Positions 1 to 9,007 of a stretch of 21,010 nucleotides of DNA are shown here, piece by piece (the first letter of the stretch is position 1; each line of letters starts with the position of its first letter). The translations under genes and the position numbers were made by a program. The notes under the pieces were generated by a model that was given only the letters and a program-made list of their open reading frames with translations, was not told the DNA's origin and did no database searches. This DNA is from a virus: IMG/VR virus record IMGVR_UViG_3300042453_004721, positions 1 through 21,010 of that record, one strand, 5' to 3'.

Positions 1-2
1 TC

Positions 3-1334
3 GGCTTAGGTTCCGGACCCGTGTACAGTTTTATTGCGCATTCGTGGGACCCTCGGATGTCCGTCACGGACAAGGCAATGCGCTACGATGCGCCGGAAGA
101 TTACGAGGCCGCAAAAGCCGAGCTTTCCACGGTTATCACTGACATGTTTTCGGCTTGGTCGGCTCGACTGGCTGCGCAGGCGTCGACAGCCACCGGAGAT
201 CGACTGGCAGAGATCCAACGGCAGCAGGCGGCGCTGGTAATTTTGCAATCGCAGGCGCAACTCAGAAAGACGGCGCAGATTGCACGCATGGAAGAGGCAA
301 AAGCGGACCTTGAGACCGCTGACCAGGTGTGGGCGAATCGGTTTGCGACCAACGGCCTTTTGGCAGAAATTGACGCGTTTGCGCGGTGGATCCGGGCGGA
401 GGAGGAGCTTGAGGCTTTTGTGCTGCGGTACGGATCGCTTCAAAAATTCCGAAACAACATCAGTAATTGGTGCCGGTGGCGCGCGTCTGCGGGGATGTTT
501 GGCGCGGAGGAGGCTGCGGTGTACAGCATCGATAAAATCTACGGCCTTGGGTTTGCCGGAGGAAAACTAGCGACGGTGAGCGGCGACGCACCGACGTTGA
601 TTCCCGCGTTTGGAAACGTCGATTTGGCGCTGCACTTGTCGGGGCCGTTGCCGAGTTTTATCGACGAATTCGGGGACCCGGATTTTGTGTCGGGGTACTG
701 GTCGCAACTCGAGCACACCGTTGGCGGGTGGATGATAGACGACGGGCAGACATCCATCGAAGGGACCGGCACTCTTAGCGTAGCCGTTCATCCAGTCGCG
801 ATTGGGTTCAACCCAGAGGACTGCATCGCGCAGTTAAAATTTGGCTGCGCTCCTTACTACTCTCCGCGCATGCATGTCCTAGAGGGCCAAATCCTTTCGG
901 GGCGGCTTTACGACCCCGAAATTGGCTTAGTGGGGCACTCGATCGAGTTTGGGGAGATTTTCGCCAACGACGGGTCTACCGTTACCTATCAGATTCCGGA
1001 AAACCTTCCGCTGGGGCCGGACAATACGCGGGCGTGGGCGTTTCAATCGCCGTACGCTACGTACACAACGCTGCCCGCAAACCCTGAAGATCCTACCGCA
1101 CCAACGGAGGCGGTTGACGTTTCCGGGCTCCAAACGTTGTGGCAGACGGCAGCGACCGCGCTAGCAGACCAGTGGGAATCGACAAGTCCCGCGGGCACAC
1201 CGTGCGGGCTGTTTCAAATTTTGGGTGCGGAAAACGAACAGCTTTATGCCCATCCCTTGCATGCGACTCCGCAAAGCGTGGGGACCGTTGACATCACCTA
1301 TAAGGCAGTGACATTGCGCGACACCCTCGCGTGA
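3..1334 (+). CDS. Phage structural protein, unknown family, 5' end outside window
   Basis: The frame is open to the left edge and reads sensibly from the first codons, so the gene probably begins before the window. Internal starts are GTG at 21 and ATG at 57. The N-terminal third is Ala/Glu/Gln-rich and helical, likely coiled coil, with many charged residues. It is followed by a domain rich in Gly, Pro and aromatics that looks beta-structured. I see no signal peptide, membrane segment or catalytic motif, and I do not recognise the family. It sits 32 bp before another small structural gene and the collagen-like fibre. I infer a baseplate, tail-tip or fibre-connector protein from position only. 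The stop is TGA at 1332-1334. Confidence 0.7.
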   Translation, partial: GLGSGPVYSFIAHSWDPRMSVTDKAMRYDAPEDYEAAKAELSTVITDMFSAWSARLAAQASTATGDRLAEIQRQQAALVILQSQAQLRKTAQIARMEEAKADLETADQVWANRFATNGLLAEIDAFARWIRAEEELEAFVLRYGSLQKFRNNISNWCRWRASAGMFGAEEAAVYSIDKIYGLGFAGGKLATVSGDAPTLIPAFGNVDLALHLSGPLPSFIDEFGDPDFVSGYWSQLEHTVGGWMIDDGQTSIEGTGTLSVAVHPVAIGFNPEDCIAQLKFGCAPYYSPRMHVLEGQILSGRLYDPEIGLVGHSIEFGEIFANDGSTVTYQIPENLPLGPDNTRAWAFQSPYATYTTLPANPEDPTAPTEAVDVSGLQTLWQTAATALADQWESTSPAGTPCGLFQILGAENEQLYAHPLHATPQSVGTVDITYKAVTLRDTLA

Positions 1335-1366
1335 TTTGATTTTTTTACGCTGAACACCCCGACCAC

Positions 1367-1699
1367 ATGGCCGCAGGAATCTACAACTTTTCGATTGAAG
1401 AGGGGGCCGATTTTTCCATTGGGGTCCGCGTAAAAATCAACAACGAGATGCAGGCTCTGGCGGGGTGGCAATTCCACGCGCAATTGCGAACTGCGGTAAA
1501 CGGCACGCTGTTGGCGACGTTTATTTGCGAGCTTTGCGGCGACGGTGAAACGCTTCGGGTCGCACTTGACGCCGCGACAACGGATGAGCTCCTGCCGCAG
1601 AGCGCGCGATGGGATTTGCTGGCCGAGTTGCCCGATGGCCGCAAGCTGCGGCTTCTCGAGGGCAAAGTGACAATCTCTGGAAGCGTGACCGAATTATGA
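1367..1699 (+). CDS. Small phage tail-associated protein
   Basis: This 110-aa protein opens with a pattern ([21 protein letters not shown]) that resembles short beta-rich proteins encoded just before tail-fibre genes in many phages, where the first residues read like 'Y-F-I-E-Q-G-A-F'. The remainder alternates hydrophobic and polar residues as in a small beta-sandwich ([36 protein letters not shown]). There is no signal peptide or membrane segment. Its stop overlaps the start of the fibre gene by ATGA, which suggests coupled translation and a joint role in the tail tip. Function beyond 'structural, fibre-proximal' is not evident. The upstream gap holds no clear Shine-Dalgarno sequence. Confidence 0.75.
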   Translation: MAAGIYNFSIEEGADFSIGVRVKINNEMQALAGWQFHAQLRTAVNGTLLATFICELCGDGETLRVALDAATTDELLPQSARWDLLAELPDGRKLRLLEGKVTISGSVTEL

Positions 1700-4600
1700 G
1701 CTGCCCAACCTCCTGTGAAATTATCGTCTGCGAAATCCTAGCCGGAGCACCTGGCGCATTCGGCGGGGCTCAGGGGGCAACCGGGGCCACGGGCCCAATT
1801 GGCGCAACGGGCGTTGGAGCAACAGGAGCCACCGGCGAGATTGGCGCGACAGGCCCCGCTGGCGCTACGGGGCCCGCTGGAGCAACCGGCGCAGGTGAAA
1901 CTGGCGCGACAGGTGCAACCGGATCTATTGGAGCCACAGGGCCCGCAGGCGCTACAGGCGCAGGTGAAACTGGCGCGACTGGCGCAACCGGACTTGTTGG
2001 AGCCACAGGGCCCGCAGGCGCTACAGGCGCGACCGGCGCGACGGGATTGGCTGGAGAGGTCGGGGCAACTGGCATTGCAGGGCCAACAGGCCCAACGGGG
2101 GACGCTGGAGCTACCGGGCCCGCTGGGGCCACTGGTGAAGCTGGCATTGCAGGCGCAACCGGCGAAACCGGGCCTGCAGGAGCCACTGGCGAGGCTGGGG
2201 CTGTAGGAGCAACAGGAGCGACAGGTGACGCTGGGCCCGCAGGCGCAACGGGCGAAACGGGGTCTGCAGGAGCAACGGGCGAAACCGGGCCTGCTGGCGC
2301 GACTGGTCAAACCGGCCCTACAGGCGCGACAGGTGAAGCTGGGCCTGCAGGCGCAACCGGCGCTGGCGCAACCGGGGCGACGGGCCCCTCTGGGGCTCAG
2401 GGGCCGTCGGGAATTAGCTCGATTGACGCTTACTGGGGGTCGTTTTGGAGCACGGTTGATCAAACGGCCGCGGCGATCAACACGGGGTACCCGATTAGTT
2501 ACAACAACACGGACCCCGATTCTGCGGGCGTGTCTATTGTGTCGGGTAGTCGCGTTACGTTTGCTGTCGCTGGCGTTTATTCGATCACTTTCAGCGTTCA
2601 GTGGAACAACGCGAGTAACCAAATTCACGACGGCAACATCTGGCTCAGTAAAAACGGCACAACCGTTCCTGATACCGATTCCCGATGGAGTATTACGGAG
2701 AGCCACGGGGGCGCGCCGGGGCGGCAGATTGGCACGGTTAACTACGTTCTCAAGCTCGCGGCAAACGACTACCTCGAGCTCTATTGGCAGACCACCGACA
2801 CGGCGGTAACTCTCGAGTACGCACCGGCCTCTGCGCCGGCGCCGGCAATTCCGAGCGTGATTTTAACGGCTGCGCAGGTGCTCTACGGGCAACTTGGCCC
2901 GAGCGGCGCCACGGGATCCTCCGGGGCTCAAGGCGCAAGCGGCGCTACAGGTCCGTCTGGGGTTCAAGGGGCGACTGGAGAGGCGGGACCGCAGGGACCA
3001 AGCGGCGCCACGGGCGCAACAGGCGCGCAGGGCGATCAAGGACCATCGGGAGCGGAAGGACCAACAGGCGCGACTGGATCAGCGGGAATTGAAGGCCCAA
3101 CGGGAGCCACGGGATTGGAAGGGCCTACAGGCGCAACAGGCGTTGAAGGCCCAACAGGCGCAACAGGCGTCGAAGGTCCCACGGGAGCGACAGGCGTTGA
3201 GGGTGCAACTGGACCGTCTGGAGCCGAGGGCCCAACGGGCGCAACAGGCGTTGAAGGGCCAACTGGCGCGACGGGCGTTGAGGGTGCAACGGGCCCCTCT
3301 GGAGCCGAAGGCCCAACTGGAGCCACGGGCCCGGAAGGATCAAGCGGCGCGACAGGACCGTCGGGGCTTGAAGGGCCAACGGGGGCAACAGGAACCGAAG
3401 GGCCAACAGGGGCAACAGGTGTCGAGGGCGCGACAGGCCCTTCGGGAGCCGAAGGCCCAACTGGGGCGACAGGAATTGAAGGACCAACAGGGGCAACTGG
3501 TGTCGAGGGCTCAAGCGGCGCAACGGGGCCCTCCGGTTTGGAAGGCCCAACTGGAGCTACTGGACCGGAAGGTTCAAGTGGCGCGACTGGACCCTCTGGA
3601 GCCGAGGGCCCAACTGGGGCGACAGGCGTGCAAGGTTCAACTGGAGCCACGGGCCCGGGCGCGGCGGGCATTGGCGTTTTGACCGAGTTTGTCGGCAGCG
3701 GGGCAACACAGTTTTCGCCAATTAACGGCTACCTCGGCACCGAAGCGGCATCATACTTGGTGACAATTGACGGCACGATCCAACATCCGGGCGCAACGGA
3801 TGGCGCGTACACGATTACGGCCGCAAACGGCGGGACAATTACTTTTGCAAGCGCACCTGCCGTCGGGGCGCTTATCACGGTGCGTGTGGTGCGGGGAGAA
3901 ATAGGAGCCACCGGGGCTCAGGGCGTGCAAGGCCCGAGCGGGGCGCAGGGCGCGTCGGGGATCCAAGGCGTTTCGGGCGTTCCGGGAGAGGCTGGAGCCG
4001 TGGGATCCACCGGAGCCACAGGCCCGTCGGGGGCGCAGGGCGTCCAAGGCGTTTCGGGCGTCCCGGGAGAAGCGGGAGCCGTTGGGGCCACGGGGGCCAC
4101 GGGCCCTGCAGGTCCTTCGGGCACACCGTCAACGGTTTCAGGCCCAAGCGGGCCAGCAGGAGCCGTTGGTGCTACCGGAGCCACGGGTCCGGGGTTAGCG
4201 ACAACTAGCATCACGGCGGGCACTTATGGCAACAGCTCTTCCGTCGGAGCTTTTACGGTCAACGAATTTGGTCAGTTGACCGGAGCAACAAACTCTCTAA
4301 TTGCAATCAGTTCCGCTCAGATTAGCGGGCTGATCGCGACGAGCAAAATAAGCGGGCTAGCGGCATCCGCGACCACGGACACAACTAACGCGAGCAACAT
4401 CACGTCCGGGGCTTTGCCAACCGCGCAGTTGTCTGCAAGCCCGGTGACTCCCGGGACATACGGCAGCGGCTCGCAAGTCGCAGTGCTGGGCATCGACTCA
4501 AAAGGTCGTGTCACAAGCGCGTCCAACGTCGCAATTTCCGCAGCAGCGGGCGTTTCAACCTTTTCTGCTGGCACGACCGGTCTCACTCCATCGACCGCAA

Positions 4601-6012
4601 CGAGCGGTGCTGTGACACTTGGAGGGACGCTAGGGATTGCGAGCGGCGGGACAGGGTCGACAACTGCCGGTGGTGCACTTTCAAACCTTGGAGGGTACCC
4701 CTCAAGTAACCCAAGCGGGTACACGTCCAATACCGGCACCGTGACCTCGGTTTCCGGGACTGGTACCGTGAGCGGGCTGTCGTTGTCCGGCACGGTAACG
4801 GGGTCGGGCAACATTACCTTGGGAGGCACGTTGGCTGTCACTGCGTCAAATTTTGCAAGCCAGACCGCAAACACCGTCTTGTCTGCGCCCAACGGCACAG
4901 CGGGAGTGCCGACGTTTCGAGCGTTGGCCGCTGCGGACATTCCGGTCCTCAACCAAAACACGACGGGCACCGCGGCAAACGTCACTGGAACCGTTGCAAT
5001 CGCAAACGGAGGAACCGGCTCAACCACGCAGCAGGCAGCCGTGAACGCTTTGGCTGGGGCAGTGACCAGCGGGCAATTCCTGCGCGGGAATGGCGCCAAC
5101 GTGGTGATGTCGGCAATTCAAGCGGCGGATGTCCCGACCCTCAACCAAAGCACCACCGGCACGGCTGCAAACGTCACTGGGACTGTCGCAATTGCAAACG
5201 GTGGCACTGGGTCGACCACTGCTGGAGTTGCGCTCTCCAACCTTGGAGCGTATCCCGCATCCAACCCAAGCGGGTACACGTCCAACACAGGCACCGTAAC
5301 CTCGGTGTCCGGCACCGGCACTGTGAGCGGGCTGTCGTTGTCTGGCACGGTGACTGGAAGCGGCAACATCACCCTGGGCGGTACGCTGTCGGTTGCTCCG
5401 ACAAACTTTGCGAGCCAAACTGCAAACACGATCCTTGCGGCTCCCAACGGTGCAGCGGGAGTACCAACGTTCCGGGCACTAGCCGCCGCGGACATTCCAA
5501 CCCTCAATCAAAACACGACGGGCACCGCCGCAAACGTCACTGGCACTGTAGCAGTTACAAACGGCGGCACAGGAGCCACAACTCTTACCGGCTACGTCAA
5601 AGGGACCGGCACGGCGGCGCTCACAGGCTCCGCATCTGTACCGGTCGCAGACATCTCTGGGACGTTGCCGGTGAGCAAAGGGGGGACTGGGTCGACCGTC
5701 GCAAAAAACAGCACTTTCCAGAACATTACCGGTGTTGGAGTCTGGGCATCTGGGGACTTTCCACTCGACCCCACAGACACTCTGCTGTGGATCATTGATG
5801 CATCAAATGCTTCATCCATTGTCACATTACCCGATGTGTCCGCAACCACTGCTGGACGTCTGTTTATGGTCGCAAACCACAAATCAACGTCTTTAACCGT
5901 GCGGCTGTTTGGGACAACAACCACTTATACAACAATCCCCGCTGGGAAAATTGGAATCTTTACTTGCAACGGAAGCACAAACACTGCCGCCAGTTGGATG
6001 AACAACCTCTAA
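1696..6012 (+). CDS. Collagen-like phage tail fibre, 1438 aa
   Basis: I chose the ATG at 1696 because it overlaps the previous stop (ATGA); an earlier in-frame start at 1609 would lie inside the upstream gene. Visible order: a short Cys-containing head; a first Gly-X-Y block (about residues 19-240, dominated by GATG, GPAGATG); a globular beta domain (about 241-395) resembling the jelly-roll heads paired with collagen-like stalks; a second Gly-X-Y block (about 400-655); a small domain of about 75 residues (658-734) with the YLVTIDG...YTI...[11 protein letters not shown] pattern seen in fibre bead domains; a third Gly-X-Y block (about 735-833); then Thr/Ser/Gly-rich repeats of the [22 protein letters not shown] type, typical of caudoviral fibres; and a C-terminal domain ending in WMNNL. 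It probably forms a trimeric stalk for host binding. The downstream chaperone gene fits assembly of this protein. Confidence 0.92.
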   Translation: MSCPTSCEIIVCEILAGAPGAFGGAQGATGATGPIGATGVGATGATGEIGATGPAGATGPAGATGAGETGATGATGSIGATGPAGATGAGETGATGATGLVGATGPAGATGATGATGLAGEVGATGIAGPTGPTGDAGATGPAGATGEAGIAGATGETGPAGATGEAGAVGATGATGDAGPAGATGETGSAGATGETGPAGATGQTGPTGATGEAGPAGATGAGATGATGPSGAQGPSGISSIDAYWGSFWSTVDQTAAAINTGYPISYNNTDPDSAGVSIVSGSRVTFAVAGVYSITFSVQWNNASNQIHDGNIWLSKNGTTVPDTDSRWSITESHGGAPGRQIGTVNYVLKLAANDYLELYWQTTDTAVTLEYAPASAPAPAIPSVILTAAQVLYGQLGPSGATGSSGAQGASGATGPSGVQGATGEAGPQGPSGATGATGAQGDQGPSGAEGPTGATGSAGIEGPTGATGLEGPTGATGVEGPTGATGVEGPTGATGVEGATGPSGAEGPTGATGVEGPTGATGVEGATGPSGAEGPTGATGPEGSSGATGPSGLEGPTGATGTEGPTGATGVEGATGPSGAEGPTGATGIEGPTGATGVEGSSGATGPSGLEGPTGATGPEGSSGATGPSGAEGPTGATGVQGSTGATGPGAAGIGVLTEFVGSGATQFSPINGYLGTEAASYLVTIDGTIQHPGATDGAYTITAANGGTITFASAPAVGALITVRVVRGEIGATGAQGVQGPSGAQGASGIQGVSGVPGEAGAVGSTGATGPSGAQGVQGVSGVPGEAGAVGATGATGPAGPSGTPSTVSGPSGPAGAVGATGATGPGLATTSITAGTYGNSSSVGAFTVNEFGQLTGATNSLIAISSAQISGLIATSKISGLAASATTDTTNASNITSGALPTAQLSASPVTPGTYGSGSQVAVLGIDSKGRVTSASNVAISAAAGVSTFSAGTTGLTPSTATSGAVTLGGTLGIASGGTGSTTAGGALSNLGGYPSSNPSGYTSNTGTVTSVSGTGTVSGLSLSGTVTGSGNITLGGTLAVTASNFASQTANTVLSAPNGTAGVPTFRALAAADIPVLNQNTTGTAANVTGTVAIANGGTGSTTQQAAVNALAGAVTSGQFLRGNGANVVMSAIQAADVPTLNQSTTGTAANVTGTVAIANGGTGSTTAGVALSNLGAYPASNPSGYTSNTGTVTSVSGTGTVSGLSLSGTVTGSGNITLGGTLSVAPTNFASQTANTILAAPNGAAGVPTFRALAAADIPTLNQNTTGTAANVTGTVAVTNGGTGATTLTGYVKGTGTAALTGSASVPVADISGTLPVSKGGTGSTVAKNSTFQNITGVGVWASGDFPLDPTDTLLWIIDASNASSIVTLPDVSATTAGRLFMVANHKSTSLTVRLFGTTTTYTTIPAGKIGIFTCNGSTNTAASWMNNL
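4645..5583 (+). repeat. Two direct repeats of about 385 bp inside the fibre gene
   Basis: Copies run from about 4645 to 5032 and from about 5200 to 5583, with 555 bp between equivalent positions. Both encode the same series: [87 protein letters not shown] partial extra copy of the last element lies between them. The copies differ mostly by silent changes, indicating duplication followed by selection for the protein repeat, and they could recombine to change fibre length. Confidence 0.85.
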
Positions 6013-6015
6013 TTT

Positions 6016-6447
6016 ATGCTCGTAGCAAAAATTGAAAACGGTCGGATAAGCTCTTGGGGCAAAAGCGTTTCGTACCCAGAGCTTGAAGGCTACACAGGCA
6101 CTCCGGCTTTGGTTGAGCTTGGTTTTTTGCCGCTGGTAATGAGCCTTCCGCTTGATGAAAAAACGGAAAAACTAGTTGCTGTTCAACCGTTTATCCAAGG
6201 CGGCAAAGTTTACATTGTCGCAAAGGAAGCCAAAACAAGTGCTGACATCGATGCGGACAAGGCTGCGGCGCTCGAACAAATCCGAAGCGACCGCAACTCG
6301 AGACTGTTGGCCTGCGACTGGACGCAGCTTCCGGACTCGACCGCAAACAAAGCCGCGTGGGCAACGTACCGGCAGGCGCTGCGTGATTTACCGAACACGC
6401 TTACAGACCCGCGTGACCCGGTGGTGTGGCCTCAAGCTCCTCAATAA
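6016..6447 (+). CDS. Tail fibre assembly chaperone-like protein
   Basis: This 143-aa protein has the C-terminal signature of phage tail-assembly/fibre-assembly chaperones: an Arg-rich helix (EQIRSDRNSRLLACDWTQL, about residues 87-105), then a helix reading WATYRQALRDLP (about 115-126) and a terminal VVWP motif. The N-terminal half is a small beta domain with no strong match that I can name. It starts 3 bp after the fibre stop, so the two are cotranscribed, and family proteins of this type help the adjacent fibre fold or trimerise. It is probably absent from the finished virion; that last point is knowledge of the family, not seen here. Confidence 0.85.
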   Translation: MLVAKIENGRISSWGKSVSYPELEGYTGTPALVELGFLPLVMSLPLDEKTEKLVAVQPFIQGGKVYIVAKEAKTSADIDADKAAALEQIRSDRNSRLLACDWTQLPDSTANKAAWATYRQALRDLPNTLTDPRDPVVWPQAPQ

Positions 6448-6450
6448 TTT

Positions 6451-7431
6451 ATGGCGCAACAAATTAGCAAGGTCGGCAGCGACCTGATGAAATTGACCGG
6501 GGTGACCCCGGGAACGTACGGATCGAGCGCGCAAATCCCGGCGCTGACCATTGACGCAGCCGGGCGCATCACGAGCGCGAGTAACGTCGCGAGCGGCGGC
6601 GGAGGCGCGGCAAGCGCACAAGTGCAAATCTTTACCAGCAGTGGAACGTGGACCAAACCTGCGGGCGCAAAAGTGGTGTACGTTACCTGCATTGGCGCTG
6701 GAGGCGGAGGAGCTGCGGGACGCAAAGGACAGTCCACAGTAAGCGTCGGCACCGGCGGCGGTGGTGGTGCAGGTGGAGGTTTCTCTACGCGGATTTTCAA
6801 CGCGACAATTCTGGGGGCAACTGAGCCTGTAACAGTGGGCATCGGTGGCATTGGAGGAGCCTCACAGACCGTCCTTAACGCAAACGGTCAAGCTGGTGGT
6901 GCGGGCGGCGCAAGCTCCTTTAATGACTGGATTTCCGCAGCAGGTGGATTGGGCGCTGGCACAACAACAACGGGCAGCGGGCCAGGCGGAGCCGTCACGG
7001 CGCAGCGCGCAATGTTTCCCGGCGGGAAAGGGGGCGAAGGGGCTTTAACAGCGTCCGGCGGCGCGGGTAACACGTCTTACGCGGGGGCTGCCGGCGGTGG
7101 TGGTGGTGGGGCGATGCCAGCGACGCCAGTGAACAGCAACGGCGGTGGCGGAGCAGTGGCGCTTGGTTCATTTTCGGCCTCAGGACAAGCTGGGGGCGGT
7201 AGCGCCGGGGGAGCGGGCAGCACCGGAGCCAGCACGAGTCCCACAAGCCCAATGCCCGGTGGAGGTGCCGGCGGCGGTGGTGCAATCACTTCCGGCAACG
7301 GTGGTGCCGGCGGCGTTGGTGGGTTGTACGGTGGAGGTGGAGGTGGAGGTGGAGGCTGCAACGAAAACGGAAACTCAGGTCCCGGCGGAAATGGTGGAGA
7401 CGGGGCTGTTGTGGTGGTAACCTATTTTTAA
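6451..7431 (+). CDS. Glycine-rich tail fibre / adhesin
   Basis: This 326-aa protein begins with a fibre repeat unit ([29 protein letters not shown], about residues 17-45) that also occurs in the long fibre near its residues 920-950. It continues with FTSSGTWTKPAGAKVVYVTCIGAGGGG (from about residue 60), the usual entry to the glycine-rich C-terminal domain of phage fibres. About 240 residues of Gly-rich sequence follow, with runs such as GGGGGGG, interrupted by short non-glycine loops, ending GGDGAVVVVTYF. Family knowledge: such domains can pack as polyglycine-II helices and carry receptor-binding loops, as in T-even gp38-type adhesins. It starts 3 bp after the chaperone gene. I infer a second receptor-binding protein sharing an attachment module with the long fibre. 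Confidence 0.85.
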   Translation: MAQQISKVGSDLMKLTGVTPGTYGSSAQIPALTIDAAGRITSASNVASGGGGAASAQVQIFTSSGTWTKPAGAKVVYVTCIGAGGGGAAGRKGQSTVSVGTGGGGGAGGGFSTRIFNATILGATEPVTVGIGGIGGASQTVLNANGQAGGAGGASSFNDWISAAGGLGAGTTTTGSGPGGAVTAQRAMFPGGKGGEGALTASGGAGNTSYAGAAGGGGGGAMPATPVNSNGGGGAVALGSFSASGQAGGGSAGGAGSTGASTSPTSPMPGGGAGGGGAITSGNGGAGGVGGLYGGGGGGGGGCNENGNSGPGGNGGDGAVVVVTYF

Positions 7432-7434
7432 GCA

Positions 7435-7614
7435 ATGAGATACGCAATCGTGGACAACGCAACAAAAGTTGTCATCAACATGGCAAAATGGGATGGCATC
7501 ACGCCGTGGACTCCTCCATCCGGGACGACGGTAATCGACGTGGAGTTGATCCCGTGCAACATTGGCTGGATCCAGCAACCCGACGGCGGCTTTGCCCCAC
7601 CTGACGACCAATGA
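7435..7614 (+). CDS. Small tail-associated protein, 59 aa
   Basis: An ATG three bases after the previous stop opens a 59-codon frame beginning MRYAIVDNATKVVINMAKWDG and ending with a Pro/Asp-rich tail (GGFAPPDDQ). The pattern 'YAIVDN-x-T-x-VVxN-x-x-xWDG' followed by a Trp-Pro segment and a C-terminal 'DGGFAPP' is one I associate with small proteins encoded beside phage tail fibres. The stop overlaps the next start by ATGA. There is no membrane segment. The role is unknown; it could be a small fibre accessory or chaperone. Confidence 0.75.
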   Translation: MRYAIVDNATKVVINMAKWDGITPWTPPSGTTVIDVELIPCNIGWIQQPDGGFAPPDDQ

Positions 7615-7832
7615 AAGAGCTTTTTGAACTAGCGCACGGTCAACCGTTTACCGTCGTCATTCTTCTAGTTGCGATTTGGTGGATGAACCGCACAAACAGC
7701 GAGCTTATCGCTCGGCTGCACGTTGAGCGCGCGGAACGGCTTGACCGTTTGGAGACCGCAATCTCTGAATGTGAGCGCGATCGAAAAGAGCTTTGGCAGA
7801 AAATCTTGCAACACACGGAAGGCGGCAAATGA
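7611..7832 (+). CDS. Single-pass membrane protein with coiled coil, lysis cassette
   Basis: This 73-aa protein has one N-terminal hydrophobic segment (about residues 13-25, FTVVILLVAIWWM), then a charged helix of about 45 residues with heptad-like spacing (LIARLHVERAERLDRLETAISECERDRKELWQKI). This layout fits either an XhlA/BhlA-type holin accessory or a short i-spanin. It has ATGA overlaps with its neighbours on both sides and belongs to the run of small genes before the endolysin. There is no enzymatic motif. I favour a lysis role with an undecided subtype: the topology would put the coiled coil in the cytoplasm for a holin accessory or in the periplasm for an i-spanin. Confidence 0.7.
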   Translation: MKELFELAHGQPFTVVILLVAIWWMNRTNSELIARLHVERAERLDRLETAISECERDRKELWQKILQHTEGGK

Positions 7833-7993
7833 ACTACATTTTGGAACGACTCAAAGAGCCTTCGACGTGGCGCGGGTTGCTGGCGCTTGCGACTGCGTTG
7901 GGCGTCAAACTGCACCCGGAAATGCAGGAGGCCATTTTGACCGCGGGCCTTGCGCTCATCGGCGCGGTGAATGTGTTTCGAAAGGAAAAATGA
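7829..7993 (+). CDS. Small holin-like protein, 54 aa
   Basis: I chose the ATG at 7829 because it overlaps the previous stop (ATGA); a longer version from 7793 would intrude into that gene. The protein has a short amphipathic start (MNYILERLKEPSTWRG) and two hydrophobic stretches (GLLALATALGV and AILTAGLALIGAVNVF) separated by a short polar link, ending in basic RKEK. This resembles compact phage holins in which a Trp-Arg-Gly motif precedes a hairpin of two membrane helices. Its place directly ahead of spanin and endolysin genes supports that role. Holin activity is inferred. Confidence 0.7.
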   Translation: MNYILERLKEPSTWRGLLALATALGVKLHPEMQEAILTAGLALIGAVNVFRKEK

Positions 7994-8247
7994 TTCTCAG
8001 CATTCTCCGGATCCTTGAACACTGGCTTCAAATCCAATCCATCCGCGCACGCTGGGAACTGGAGCGTGACATCGAGTACTACATCCAAGTCTGTGAAGAG
8101 GAGATTCGCAAGGCGCGCAGGGATGGCGATGATGCTCGGGCTGATCGGGTGCGGCACAAACTGCTGCGGTCCTCGGGGATCGTCCTCCCTCGGCAACCAG
8201 ATTTTGCGGCTCCGACCAGGGCAGACGCACCGAGCGGAGACCATTGA
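7990..8247 (+). CDS. Small helical protein overlapping the o-spanin candidate
   Basis: The ATG at 7990 overlaps the preceding stop (ATGA). The product is 85 aa with a hydrophobic/amphipathic N-terminus (MILSILRILEHWLQIQ), a charged helix with many Arg and Glu residues (RARWELERDIEYYIQVCEEEIRKARRDGDDARADRVRHKLL), and a Pro/Ala-rich tail. The first 16 residues are too short and polar for a confident membrane anchor. If they do anchor, the charged helix would match an i-spanin (Rz-like) partner for the lipoprotein gene nested in its 3' half. Otherwise it is an unassigned lysis-cassette protein. Confidence 0.65.
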   Translation: MILSILRILEHWLQIQSIRARWELERDIEYYIQVCEEEIRKARRDGDDARADRVRHKLLRSSGIVLPRQPDFAAPTRADAPSGDH

Positions 8248-8335
8248 GGTATGGCACTCGGCGGAACGATACGCGGCGCTTGAGCAGGAGTTGATCAACT
8301 GCGCCGCGGCACTCAAACAACGCGACAACAAATGA
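8093..8335 (+). CDS. Candidate o-spanin (Rz1-like lipoprotein), nested frame
   Basis: In a different frame from the 7990-8247 gene there is a clear lipoprotein signal: basic KRRFARR, hydrophobic AGMAMMLGLIG, then Cys (lipobox LIGC). Beginning at the GTG at 8093, the Cys is residue 20. An alternative ATG at 8123 has AAGG upstream but leaves only nine residues before the Cys and no basic region. The mature part is about 60 residues, with two more Cys shortly after the first and an RLRPGQTHRAETIEVWHS segment, then a helix. The frame runs 88 bp past the overlapping gene, and its stop overlaps the endolysin start by ATGA. Rz1-type genes overlapping another lysis gene in a different frame are well known; the assignment is inferred from signal, overlap and position. 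Confidence 0.6.
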   Translation: MKRRFARRAGMAMMLGLIGCGTNCCGPRGSSSLGNQILRLRPGQTHRAETIEVWHSAERYAALEQELINCAAALKQRDNK

Positions 8336-8931
8336 CACTCTCGGAAGCCGGCCTTGAATTGGTGCTCAAACACGAAGTGGGCGGCGGGCAGCGGTACTAC
8401 GACAAATTTCTGTCGCGCCCCACGGTGCCCGGCTTTGAAAGCGGCGTGACCATTGGCGTAGGCTTTGACATAGGCTACGTCAATGCAGCGGAGTTTTCCG
8501 GCGCTTGGGGGCACCTAGTGCACGCGGAACGATTGCGGGCTGCAATCGGCCTTAAAGGCGCGCAGGCGCGGGCAATCTGCGCGCAGCTTGCGGACATCGT
8601 GGTGCCGTGGTCGGCGGCGCTGCAGGTATTTCTCGATCACACGTGCCCGACGCATTGGGTGCGCACGCTGCGCGTTTACCCGCAGGCCATCAACCTCTCC
8701 GAAGATTGCGCTGCGGCGTTGTTTTCGTTGGTGTTTAACCGCGGGACATCGTTGACCGGAGAGCGCCGCGCGGAAATGCGGGGTATTAAAGACGCGCTTG
8801 CCACGGGCCACCGGGACGCAGTGCCCGGGCTGATTCGGTCGATGAAACGACTTTGGCCCGAAACCAGCGGACTAGTACGGCGGCGGGAGGATGAGGCGCA
8901 GCTTTTCGAACAGGGCCTCAAAAACGGTTGA
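8332..8931 (+). CDS. Endolysin, pesticin/T4-lysozyme-type muramidase
   Basis: This 199-aa protein has the layout of pesticin-type muramidases: Glu15 in the KHEVGG segment, then SGVTIGVGFDIGY with Thr40 and Asp46. The Thr-to-Asp spacing matches the pesticin catalytic set (Glu, Thr, Asp), which places it in the T4-lysozyme superfamily that cuts the MurNAc-GlcNAc bond. The C-terminal helical half has AALFSLVFNRGTSL and IKDALATG...VPGLIRSMKRLWP, resembling the helical lobe of the family. There is no signal peptide, so release needs a holin, which fits the small membrane genes just upstream. It starts by ATGA overlap with the o-spanin candidate and is the last gene of the lysis module. Confidence 0.88.
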   Translation: MTLSEAGLELVLKHEVGGGQRYYDKFLSRPTVPGFESGVTIGVGFDIGYVNAAEFSGAWGHLVHAERLRAAIGLKGAQARAICAQLADIVVPWSAALQVFLDHTCPTHWVRTLRVYPQAINLSEDCAAALFSLVFNRGTSLTGERRAEMRGIKDALATGHRDAVPGLIRSMKRLWPETSGLVRRREDEAQLFEQGLKNG

Positions 8932-8977
8932 CTTTTCGGCTGCGAGCCAGATTTTGCACTCGGTTGTTGTCATAGCG

Positions 8978-9007
8978 CGCCCGGAGGGGATGAGTCCTCT
9001 CCGGGCG
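8978..9007 (+). other. GC-rich hairpin between endolysin and glycosyltransferase
   Basis: Twelve-base arms (8978-8989 and 8996-9007, one G-T pair) enclose a six-base loop. There is no U-run after it, so it is not a classical intrinsic terminator. The left arm holds GGAGGGG and the loop holds an ATG that opens a six-codon frame ending TAG at 9008-9010, which abuts the GTG at 9010. It may end or stabilise the late transcript or mask the glycosyltransferase start. Confidence 0.6.

Noticed and set aside
1738-2706. Minus-strand frame of 322 aa, and similar Pro/Ala frames across the fibre gene
   Set aside because: They are reverse-strand shadows of the Gly-X-Y repeats: composition is Cys/Arg/Ser- or Pro/Val/Ala-rich, no known domain appears, and they lie fully within a strongly supported fibre gene.
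1750-4195. CRISPR-like tandem repeats in the fibre gene
   Set aside because: The repeats are collagen-type coding repeats that keep Gly at every third residue and have no unique spacers.
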